Shown here piece after piece: positions 40,201-52,200 of a DNA stretch of 64,000 nt. The stretch comes from Eunapius fragilis (taxonomy: Eukaryota > Porifera > Demospongiae > Spongillida > Spongillidae): assembly GCA_963681505.1 (NCBI GenBank), contig OY811972.1, positions 2,144,163-2,208,162 of the forward strand, given 5' to 3'. How positions within the stretch are numbered: position 1 is the first letter of the stretch; every line of letters begins with the position of its first letter. The position numbers were made by a program, and so were the translations under genes. The notes beneath the pieces are model-generated. The model was not told where the DNA came from and searched no databases. It was given only the letters and a program-made list of their open reading frames with translations.

Positions 40201-43200
40201 CTAGCAAAAGCCCTCCTTTTCCCCATCTTTCTATTCATAAGTCATGAGACATCGATTTTAAGCTTAAAACTTTGTTATAAGTGGTTACGCGGAAGAGCTA
40301 CTTCAAGTCAAAGAGAGGCTTCGTGACCTCCATTGAAAATTACCGGAAGTGAGTACTAAATAAGCCATAGCTTGCATGGTGGAAATTGGCATCGCTAAGT
40401 TACGGTTATAACACCAATCTACGCAAGAAAGAATGAGTTTCAAATCCCTACCTCTTCTACAGCCTCCTGAGAATCGCTGGAATTCAGCAAAACAAAACTT
40501 GTTTACCTATACTTGGTTAAATTATTGTAATAAATACTATTGGAAAATTATTGATAGATGCGCGTATATCGGGTACACAATCGGCTATGATTTTTATGGC
40601 GTTCAGATCAGTGTTGACGTGTCCTGGGCACTGCAGTTTGGCTCTACATTTACCAAATGCTAGGCCTACTTCCTTTGACCCCACGAACGGGTCGGTTCTG
40701 TGGAGCGATATCGTTTACATAAGTCCATCGTGACATCTTTACTATTAACTGGGATAGGCGCTTTCCCTTTCGCTGCCAGCCATTTCTTCCACGCTTGGCC
40801 TCCAAGAAATAAGAGGTTTACTAACTAGCTTTCGTACGTACGTGAAAACAAATTAACTACTTAGGGGCGTAGTTCGCTAAAGGGTATTATCAACTGTGGT
40901 TATAGGCTGCGGTTATTCTGACCCCCCCCCCCCCCCCCTGTTCCAATAAGGCCAACCTGTTCTAATATGGCAGTTTACCTTATAGCAATTGTAATTGCGA
41001 GTACTGATGCGCTTGGATATAGTTTAGTAATAAGTAGACTGCAACAGGGTGCATAACCTTTTTGAAATTATTTCGACTATGATTACACGTCTAATCGATT
41101 TTCCAGGTTAATAGCACCTTATTAGAACGATTTTCTTCTGTTCCTCAAGTTTATATGCTAGTTTTTATTGTCCCTATATATTTAGCTTATCTGCTTATAA
41201 ATTAACACGTTATAATGCATTGTTTGAATAGCATGCCCTCAAGAATTCGAAAAAGCAACAATTAGCTGAACCAAAAAAGCCTGTGAAACCTCAAGGGAAA
41301 TCTGGTGGAAAATCTGGTGGAACGCCGCTCCACAAACTCCAATCAAGGCATGTACGATATTCAAAATGTCATGCTGCGAACGTCTGGAAAAGGGTGTACT
41401 TAAGTATTTAGGTCCGAAGATGGCACCCTGGGAACCATATAATCAGCTGGTGGAAGAGAGTACGTCTAGCAAGATTGATTAAGCGTGAGTTTACCAAATT
41501 ATTTACATCGCCACCGAGGGTATTTCAGTGTTGACAAGTAAATAAAAACATTCTCTAACGAGAGAGTTGTTGGTATATAGGATTGACCAATGGTGGTGTA
41601 AAAAGCACGGAAACAAGAGTGACAGAAATTTTACTCGAAAATTGAAATTGGCCTATATTTAGCACATTACTCAGGCATGCGCTGTTATTTTGTGAGCGTG
41701 CTAAATATAGGCCAAATTCAATTTTCGAGTAAAATTTCTGTCACTCTTGTTTCCGTGCTTTTTACACCACCATTGGTCAATCCTATATACCAACAACTCT
41801 CTCGTTAGAGAATGTTTTTATTTACTTGTTTCATAGGTTTTTTTTCACCGTAGGCAATTAGATCAAATTGTTGCAAGTCCCAGGTCACTTCGGCTCTCTA
41901 TGGCAGGTTAAACCTGGTCCTAGTTAGAGCGAATGCCAGAGCTCTGCTGTCCCGTTCAATGGCAACTGGATGTTAGTCTCCTCACCTTCTCCGTTCCAGT
42001 GTATTGTTTTTTGTTTAGTAAAATTGCGTAGCTTAAAACTGTAAATATTGTATATGTAGTATCATTTTCAATAAATAACTTTAATAATAATAATTATAAT
42101 TATATGAATTTGTAGTATTAATTATTAGTTGTCCTCGCCCGCGCCCTCGTCTCCTGCGGGGACGTCCTCCTCCTCGGCCTCCCCGCCATGCTGCGTTGAG
42201 CCAGGGTGGCAGTGGCCATGCAGGCCAGGGAGGGAGCACAGGCGGCGGTGGTGGCGGGGGCAGCGCTGGTGGTGCCGGCGGGGGTAGCGCTGGTGGTGCC
42301 GGGGGGGGGGGGGGGGGGGGGGGGGGGTAGCGCTGGTGGTGCCGGCGGGGGCAGCGCTGGTGGTGCCGGCGGGGGCAGCGCTGGTGGTGCCGGCGGGGGT
42401 AGCGCTGCTGCTGGTGGTGGTAGGAGTGGCGGGGCTTCTGGAGGTGGCGGGGTGAAGGGAAGGAGTCGGAGGATGTATGTCATCCTCTTCCTCCTCCGAC
42501 CCCTCTTGATAAAAAAAACCAGTTAGGTCTTCAGCTGCCATCTACATGTACGTGACAGAGACAGAGAGTATGATTTTAAAATTTTTTACCTAATTCTTTT
42601 TTCAAGCAAGTTTACACGTGAATCCACATAGAGTATATTATTAAATTCTTACCTCTTTTTTCAAAGTGCACTATAATTCAGCGGGTGCATGACTGACTTT
42701 TATACCTGCAAAGCCTTAACACGTGTGCAGACTGTGCTATAATTCTATTGGTCCAATTCCATCATATTAACGGCATGTGCTAAAATTTTATTGGTCAAAT
42801 TTGAAAATGCTCCAATCTAAACATGGAGGTGTAGCCTACATGAAGTAAAGCTGGATAGTGTGGGAACCCAGGAAGTGAACTACATGACTGCATGTAGATC
42901 TGGGATAACATGGCACCATGTAGATTGATAAGGATATGTTTTCAGGTGAGTGTGGACAAGGTCTGCAGCATTATGAGTGTGGGCAGAATGTCTGATTTTA
43001 CATAAATGTGAGAGTAGAAGTACCTTATGGTGGCAGATCTAGTAACAACCTTTTGAGCTAGCAATGGATGAGACTCACAAAAGGCATCATTTACTTCACT
43101 TAGAAGCTCACTATCCCTAAGAATAGCTTTTTCAAGACCACCATTATACTCCATTAGTGCATGAGATTTGAGTTCATACAAGGAGTAGCTATATGGGAGC

Positions 43201-46200
43201 AGGATATGGTTGCAGTTATTGTCATTTCACCTATAGTTCTCAGCCCTTGCAACTGCAATTATATTCATACAGTTGCAACACATGTACATGGCAAGACAGA
43301 TAAGGAAGCCTTCAAATAAGGAAGCCTTTTTATACATCAGATTAGTAAAACAATAGACACTATTACTGTACACACAGTTGAGTCACCATGCATGCTTTAC
43401 ATGTGAAGTGAATGGTTTTGTGCAGATCCGTGCTGTACATCGTCGGGCGGGCCCTACTACCGCGTTTGGTCAGGTAGAAGGGTGACAAGCCCGACCAACA
43501 CCGCCAGACTATGCTCTACAAATGTTGCATGCACAGCTTTTTAATGTTAATACAACATGCCATAACATACCTTTGGGTGGTAGTGGTAGTGCTGTGACCC
43601 CTGCGGTACCGCGTCCTCTCGGAAGCACATTTAGCCAATCGGACAGCGGGGTCATTCCAATACCGACTCCTTTTAGATGCTTTAATGGCAGCTGAATTGT
43701 CCTCGTATTTCTGCCTGTTAGCAGCGCGGTTCCCCTCGAGGTCCTCTTCATATCGCCGCCTTTTAGCAGCACGATTCTCCTCGAGGTCCTTTTCATATCG
43801 CCGCCTTTTAGCAGCACGGTTCTCCTCGAGGTCCTCTTCATATCGCCGCCTTTTAGCAGCACGATTCTCCTCGAGGTCCTCTTCATATCGCCGCCTTTTA
43901 GCAGCACGGTTCTCCTCGAGGTCCTCTTCATATCGCCGCCTGTTAGCAGCGCGGTTCCCCTCGAGGTTCTCTTCATATCGCCGCCTGTTAGCAGCGCGGT
44001 TCCCCTCGAGGTCCTCTTCATATCGCCGCCTTTTAGCAGCACGGTTCTCCTCGAGGTCCTCTTCATATAGCCGCCTTTTAGCAGCACGGTTCTCCTCAAG
44101 TTCCTCTTTATATCGCCGCCTTTTAGCAGATCGCTTAGATTCAATATCTGCGTTGTAGCTGTCGCGTACAGAGGCCTTCTTCTTTTCGGGATCGGCCTTG
44201 TAGAGCGCTCGGGCTTTAGCTTTGTTCTCGTCTTGCTTTTGGAGGTATTCCCTCGTTGCTTAGATCTCTTCTTTTGATTACGCGAAGGCATTTTTAGAAA
44301 AACAACTTCACTAGCCAAAGTAACAACTAAACTGCGATACACAGCCAGAAATATTTTCCTGTACCAGCCTGGTACCAATATTTAGTCAGGCTGGTACCAT
44401 ACATGGGCTATGCCTGGTACAAACGCCTGGATCAGGGCAGATAGAGCAACTTCCTGTCTCGGACTGTTCTTACCAGAGGTAATCAGCCCTGGTATCAGTC
44501 GCGTACAGCCATGGTACCAGGCAATAATCAGGCTGTTATCTCATTAAAAAATCCGCACGCACCCACGCAGCGCCGGTAATATACTAGCTACATTGTATTA
44601 TTCATATACGTGACCACAAAACAATATCAAACACAGTATACGTTTAAACAGTACAACATGTTGTTCCAATCATGCTTGAAAGTTAAAACGACTTCACTAG
44701 TTCTCTGGCGTTCCACCCTCCTTGTGCTCTCCTCCTGCACAAACTTGCAGCTTTCCAAACATTCATGTACAACAGAGACAGCTCGCCGAATAGAACAACA
44801 GTCCACAGTAAAAAGTGTTCTTGTAACAGTTATTAGAGGGCAGTCATATGAATTGAGGATCGGTTGTCCACTGGAAGCGCACAAGGTATCACAACCTTGA
44901 ACTAAACAGAACCTTCTGCCTGAGCTGAGTTGGCATGCCACTAAAAAGATGGCATATTTGGCCTGCAATTGTAACAAATTAGTACACTTCTGCGTGTATT
45001 GTGCCTCATACCTGACAAGAAGCTAGTTCTATAAAATCTCCCGACCTGACAAGCTCACCATCTTGTGATATGATCCCTTTATGAGGAGACACATCGTCAT
45101 CTGCAGTGCAGTGGAAAAGCTGCACAACGGTGGAGGGATCATTGGAGCTGAGGTCTTCAATCGTAGCATATGGTAGTCCAACAGTGTCTAGCTTAAGATT
45201 CTTCAGCACTACTGATGACCTTCCAACACGCTGCAACAATGACATGCACACATAAACGAATGCTGAATTCACATTAGACACATGATTTACCTTTCGCAAT
45301 GCACCCCGCTGATAAATTCTCCGTTCACTATTTAAGTCTCTCAAAGTGATGTTATTAAAGTAGTGCTGAACAACTGGAGAGGAATACAGGCTTTGCAAAC
45401 CTTTCCCACACCTACCATAAAAAGAACAAAAAGAATAAAAAATGATTATTTGGCGTGAAAGAACAAACAGCCAACCTACCTTACACCCTCCTGAGTACAG
45501 CCGATGTCACATATGTGGCGAATGTGTTGCTGGACCGCAAAATGACGACTAATGTCACGACTAGGTGCAAGTCGATTGCTATTGATATTCTGAGCCCTGA
45601 CACTTGCATTAAAGGATTCACATCTGTCAAAAAGGATTACATGTAAACTACAGTACATCATGAAAAAACACGTTACCTTTCTGCACTAAATGCTGAACTG
45701 GGTCCGAAGTCCTGCATGCAGCTCACCAAATGAAGGAGGAGATGTACCTTTGGCTTCATCAATAATTCTGGGAGGCAGTGCTTTGCAGTTAGCACAAATT
45801 CTTCACATATCCCTTCCCATTCCGTGCTTAGCCCCTCAGTGAAGTAATTGCAGTAAGCAATACGGAACACCTAGATATATACACAATTTTGGTACATGAA
45901 GGAAGCATAACACATGGTACTGTACCTTGGAAATGCTCAAAAGAACTTTCTTTTGAGCATCGTCTAGGTACGGGCTTAAAATGAACACAGCCATTTGAGC
46001 CCAGGCCTTGAAGTCTCTCCCGACAAATGACTGGTAATAATAGCAAACATTTCCATACATTCGCACTTTGAACCCTGAGGTAGAGAACGCTTTGACCCTT
46101 GCAAGAACCTCTTCCTTCTGCACTTTAGAGAGAGTTGGCATCCAGATTTTAAGCAAGTACTTGATAGAGCCAAGTACCAATGTGTGGAGCATTTCAAGTG

Positions 46201-49200
46201 GCATGCTCCTATACGGATATACGGTGTTTCACATAAATGCTGTCATCTCACTCACACATACCTGTACATATCCACATTAATGACTAACATCGGATTATCC
46301 ACAGCTCTTAAACCTAATGCTGTTTGCATGGCATTGCGCCTCTCCTGAGTGGGCTGTGAGCGTATATCAGCAATCTGCTGCAGGCATCGCTCCAGTGTTC
46401 TCGCTTCACACACAACATGTGGTGTGACCCACTTATCAGACTGCAACAAAACACATGTAATGACACATTCAAAGTTAGTCGAATATCATACCTCACACAA
46501 GCGGCAATACAGGTTGGCAGAACTCCCAAGATGGTTCAAAAGCTCTGATGCACGTGGATTGTCACAGATAATCAGAAGCAGGGGTGCTACAACCAATACA
46601 TTTTCATTGCTGTAAGCATCAAAGACTTCAAAACCTTCATTTTCAAGAGTTGCTAGCTCTCTTGCAATTGGTTCAGCCATCTCCAAAGGTGTGACACTGT
46701 CTGAAGAGCAAATGAAGTGGATGTTGACATGTTGCATGTTTTCCTTTCTTGGAAGTCCAGCCAGGAGAAGGTAATAGCTCTCAAATTTGTGCCACTTCTT
46801 ACTCCTATTCCCACTAGTGTCATCTGAAAAGAGAATAAGAGGCACCATTACAACTTTCCGACCAGCTGCCTTCTCTTTCATGGGATGTGGTGTCAGATAC
46901 TGCACTGTAACCTATAAAATGATGAGAGCTTTAAATTGTGATTCAGTCATGTACAAAATCATGTGGCATTACCTCTGAATCAAATCGTTCAAACCTATCC
47001 TCCTCTCCATGCCATCTCACTATGCACTGTGGAGCATCAGCTAATCCATGTATGCAGGAAATAGGTAGCTCCATGTTTCCATACAGAACTGCAGCATCCT
47101 GAGTCAGGGTGATTGGGGGACCTTCACACATCCTATTGAACTGAGCACCATCAAGCAGAATATCAATTGCCACAAATATATCTGTTAATCCTTCCTAAAA
47201 GTATAAAAGAACTTGTCTGTAATGGTTACAAAAAAACCATTAATGGTTACAAAATAAAACCATACCTGTCGAAAAAATTTTGTCACCAAACCCTTTGTGG
47301 ATCCCAAATAAGGATGCTCAAATGAGACTACATCCCTAACAAATATAGAAGCTCCACAGGGCAGATTAACCATAGGGGTTCTAAATCGAGGATCTGTGTT
47401 CCAGCGACGTCCATGATACAACTCCCTAAAAGGATGGTAACCATTAGTTACAGTATCTTGTGTGTAGAGTCACATACGTATAATGACCTCCTGTACGAAC
47501 AGGAAAGCGTGTTAAAATATTTGACGTTTTTGGATTAGCGAGACCCCTCGCCACAATTTCGGTTAAAGAGATCATATAGAATGGAGTGTGTTTTGCTGTG
47601 AAGCACTGCAGCATATATGGTATTCTAAATTATATGTGGTGTGCAGGAATGCATACCTGTCGTGGCGGTAGCAAGCCAGGTAGTTTGAATGCCTTCAGCT
47701 GTTTTATGCTAGGAACAACAGCACACCCACTCTCCTTCAAGAGATACAGAATAAATGCCAGGGTAGACTCCCCCTGTGAGAAGATGTATTACAATTGGCC
47801 TGCTACAATCACAGCTGACTACTTACGACTGGTCTTGGGCCATGTATCATTAAGTACAAGAGAGCAAACACCTTGTTTGGAAATGGATGGTAGCCATTAT
47901 CATCCAAGAATAGCAACTGTTCTTCACAAAGTAAATCATCCAAATCTGAAGAATAAGAAATAAACATTTTTTTAATTTTAAATCTATGGTATCCAACCTT
48001 CTTCCTCATCATCAATGGTGTCACCTGTAAACTCAGTTTCTTGTTCGACATGTACATCTAAATCACTTGTTCTGTCTTTTTAAAAAAATATTCTATACTC
48101 AAAAGGAATTGATACATTCAATTAAACATTTACCAACGAAGAAGTGTTCATCCTCATTGGATTGGTATACTATATCCTGATCATTTACTCCCTGTAAAGC
48201 GTATTGTAAACTAAAATACAAAAACACTTGTAATTATATCAAACTTACGGCCTCTAAGGGAAACAAAGTTGGTGGTGCGTCATCGCCTTCGTCGAACAGT
48301 TTATGCGATGCGCTAGACAGATGACGTGACAAGTTGTACTGTGTGGAAAACGTGGTATCGCATATGTGGCACCGAAATACTATATAATGGTGGTAGTAAA
48401 CATTCGATTAAAATTTGCTCAATAATGTATGGACCTTACCGGCTAATTCACGGGTACCAGTGAACGCTTTACCCCCACGGTGTCTCTTCGCCATTTCAAT
48501 TTTAACCCCTTGATTTTCAACCACGCGGACAAATTATTGCGAAAATGGCTTCTTTACCTCATTCTCCAGTGCTTACCCCTGGTAGCAGCAGGTTAGATTT
48601 TTACCATCTACATTTTTGTAACCAAACACAGTTAATTGAATAGCTAGCCAAAATGCCGTGTTAATTTATGTATGCATTTTTTTGTATTCATTCTACACAT
48701 TTGTATTGGTTTATTGTGTGCTCATTAATGCGACTCATTTCTAATCGAATTCAGAGGTTCAGGACGAGGTCAGATTGTAACTCAGTCTCTTGGTGATGGG
48801 AGGTAAGAGTACTATGTCTCAGTTTTTTGTGCATGAATAACCAATCTCATAGCTGACCAAAATGGATTTGTATTGTCTAATATGCTGTTATCTGACCATA
48901 ATGCCTTCATGCACGAACTATAGAGGACGAGGTCAGACCACAATGCAGCCTCTTGGTGATGGAAGGTAAGAGTACAAGAAACACGATGTATCAGCTCTTT
49001 GTGACTAACCAATCCTAGTTCAGGACATGTGTTAGGTCTCTGCCCATACATGTAGCATGATTTTATTTTGTATTGACCAAAATGGCATTCATGCATTTGT
49101 AGAGTCTAGTATTGCTGGTCACTGGTATAATGCCATTCATGCACCATATCTATAGAGGACGAGGTCACACCACAATGCAGCGTCTTGGTGATGGGAGGTA

Positions 49201-52200
49201 AGCGTAAATTTAGTTAATGGTAAGGAGCTCTAAAAGCTCAACTAATAACTTTTACATTATGTTATATAGTCATGTGTCCAGTCAAAACTCTTGTCAGCAA
49301 GAACCAGTTGCAACGCTTTCTAGTGTCCTGGCTGAGTTCATAAAACTTAAAGAAAGCACAGATCGGCATAACCAAACCATGGCTGAGAATTATGCTCAAC
49401 TAGCCCAAAGCTACAAAAACGTCTGCACATTTGTATCAGAACTTGGAGAACAGACGTTTCAAGTGGAAACTAGTCCCTTTAAGGTATGCAATATTACTAT
49501 GGAACACCACTTACTGAAATATATGTGTACACAGGATGACTTGATTGCTGAGGCAGGGATCTTGTTCTGTAACACTCTAAGTAGAGAACCTAATAAGAAG
49601 GATGTGAAAGTATGTATGAAATTTTTTTCCTATTATATCTGAGACAATTTAACTTCAGGAAAGTGTTACAAAGGTACTGGGACCAAAACTTTCACAGTCT
49701 ACTAGAAAAGTGAAAAAATGTATAACCTTCTGCTCTAAACGCATCAGTGATCTCAGATCAGAAGAAAGGCGAAGGGTAGGTGACATGCAGAGTTTGAAAT
49801 TTAAATTGTGCATATATTACCTAAATTTATTTCAAGGTATTGGGACAAAAACCATATGAAGCGTATGCCCAACTTACCACAGATGAATTTGCTGAAAGAT
49901 TTTCAAACTATGTAAAAGCAGGCAGCAGACATCTTCCTGTATACAAGATCAACCTAGCTGTTCTGGTGAGATTTATAATTATAATTGATCCAAGTAATGA
50001 ATACATATTCTCACTACAGCGCAAGTTTGTTCGCACTAATTCTACTTGCAAGGAAAACACATTCAAACATTTCAATCAATGGTTGCTAGATACATTTACC
50101 AGAGGAAAACCATCCCAAGAGGAGATTGATAATCTGGTAGCTGAGGACACCAGTATATCATATTTTTCCAGCAACCCCGAAAACACCAGCAATGGTGTTC
50201 AAAGGTCAGAAGAAATCAGACAGGCTGAGTATACTGCCGAGGACCAGCTGTATGCTAGCTATCCCCTACCATCAGAGGGGTTTAACTAATAACACTGAAG
50301 TTTGCCACTCAGTTGTACTCATGCTGCGCTGCTTTCATACACCTATATTTATCCATGAAATCCATAAAAATGATTTGAGACAAAAACATATTGCTTAATT
50401 GTGTAGTAACATATACCTGGCAAGGGTCAAGGCAGGTGGTGAGGTGAGGTGCACGTGGATGTGTCATTCTATGCATGCATGCATACAATATCCGTCCGCT
50501 GGTTGTAAAGCGCTAGAACCGTTGACTTAATATTAGTGTACAGTAAACCGTTGCTAGAATCAAGCGCTGACATGCACGCGGCAGCAGAACTGTCTCAGAC
50601 TGTTTTCAGGAGCATACCAGACTGGTGCCAGGTTGTAAACGAACTGTTACCAGTGGGTAATCGGACTGAAGCAGCAGTCTGGACCTGAGGTAATGTGCAG
50701 TCCTGGCTCAGAATGTGATATACCATCAGGGCCGTTTCAAACTGTTACGCAGCCCTGGAACAGGCTGTAGTACCCCACCAGATCTGAACCAGGCTGTATA
50801 CTTCTGGCTGTGTAGGAACACCAAATATTTTTTGTGCAGGTTAGAGTATTTATACTGCCTAAAATTATTAATAAATATCTATTACATACATTATTAAATA
50901 GAAGTTGATATGTGTCTATATGACATGTATGGATAACGTGCCGGTAAATTTCGAAGCGATTGGTACTATTCCCGTCCTTCAAAACCGTTCCTAGCTCGAG
51001 TTATACCTTCCTAAGAAGACGACGACGACGACGACGATGGAGAATTATTTTAGGACTGGGCACGAGAAACAGGAAATTGTTTGTTTCTCTATAACCACAC
51101 CGTTTTATGACACGGTACCAACGTAGAACTGTAGGTCGTTGTACCCTCATTCTATCGCAATAAAGAGATAAGCGATCCGTTTCTCCGTTGTCCCTCCAGA
51201 CGCTAGTGAAGTTTTATTAATGACATTCATCAACCCTCAATCAATCCTATATTGAACCTGCTGCCGCAGGTTCAGATTAGACTGTAGCCTCGTACCCAGG
51301 CCCTATGTTTATATTACAGTTACGGGAGCAAAAAATAGGCTCCCGTAACTTTAATATAAATGGCCTGAGGACGAGGCTAATTAGACTGGGGACCCGATTG
51401 ATGGGTGGTCCCCAGACTGTGTTGATTGATTGTACCGTACTGTTTAATTACCCTGTTAGTATAGTAACCCATTGTCAGACAGGTGGGGAAGCCGATTTAT
51501 GCACGATTATCGACTAAAAAAAAACCCTCCCGCCTCTCCCCCCCCCCCCCCCCCCCCCCACCCACGCTTAGAAAGTATTTTAAGAACTATTTATAAATCA
51601 TTAATTTATATATCATTACATACATACATCATTAAATGCATACTTATACATCATTATCATATCCCACCATTATACAGTTGGCTACATGCAAGTCTACATT
51701 AAATGCATATGGGACATTTTATAGCAAAACCAGGCTTGTGCTTTTTTCAATAAAACCACTATAAAATAGCGTCCATTTCAAACCCACATATCCTCCGAGC
51801 TACACGACCCACGTCCTTCATATTTTTAGCGAGTTCTGTATTCTATGAGCCTTTTACATTCATTCATACATAAGTTCGGGGTTACAAAGACGTATAACGT
51901 AACAAAGGAGCGTCTCTCCAGCGTCTAAACGGTCCTGTTACTATCGGAATCTGCAGATAGTTGCATGATTATCTATAATCAAGATTTTGATGATCAAAGT
52001 CAGAGCAATTTTCCCAGTCGTTTCGCGCCTTAATTTAGAAGAGAAAACTTAACGAAGGAACGTCTCTCCGGCGTAAAAATTGCGACGTACTCAATGAAGT
52101 TCGGAATCTGCAGATTGTTGATTTTACTTAATCTATAATCAAGATACTGATGATCAAATTCAGAGCAACTTATCCGGTTGTTCTTGCCATTCTAGAGGTT

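Larger units (their letters stand above)
44340..50812. mobile_element. Complete tnp2/Plavaka-like (CACTA-type) DNA transposon, two genes
   Basis: Terminal inverted repeats CACAGCCAGAAATAT (44340-44354) and the complement of ATACTTCTGGCTGTG (50798-50812) match at 14 of 15 bases, and both are flanked by TA. Inside each end, short CAGGCTG, CCTGGTA and CCAG strings recur in both orientations (44360-44545 and 50600-50795), like the subterminal repeats of CACTA elements. The 6.47-kb body carries a minus-strand transposase (44627-48494) and a plus-strand partner gene (48545-50289) starting 50 bp apart. Both genes splice in frame without breaks. It sits in the receptor intron. The termini are my best candidate; a 3-bp duplication is not evident. 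Confidence 0.75.

Noticed and set aside
43509-44378. 289-codon frame with [13 protein letters not shown] repeats as the true protein
   Set aside because: The adjacent frame gives a better charged helical repeat, continues into [13 protein letters not shown] and splices in phase to the next exon.
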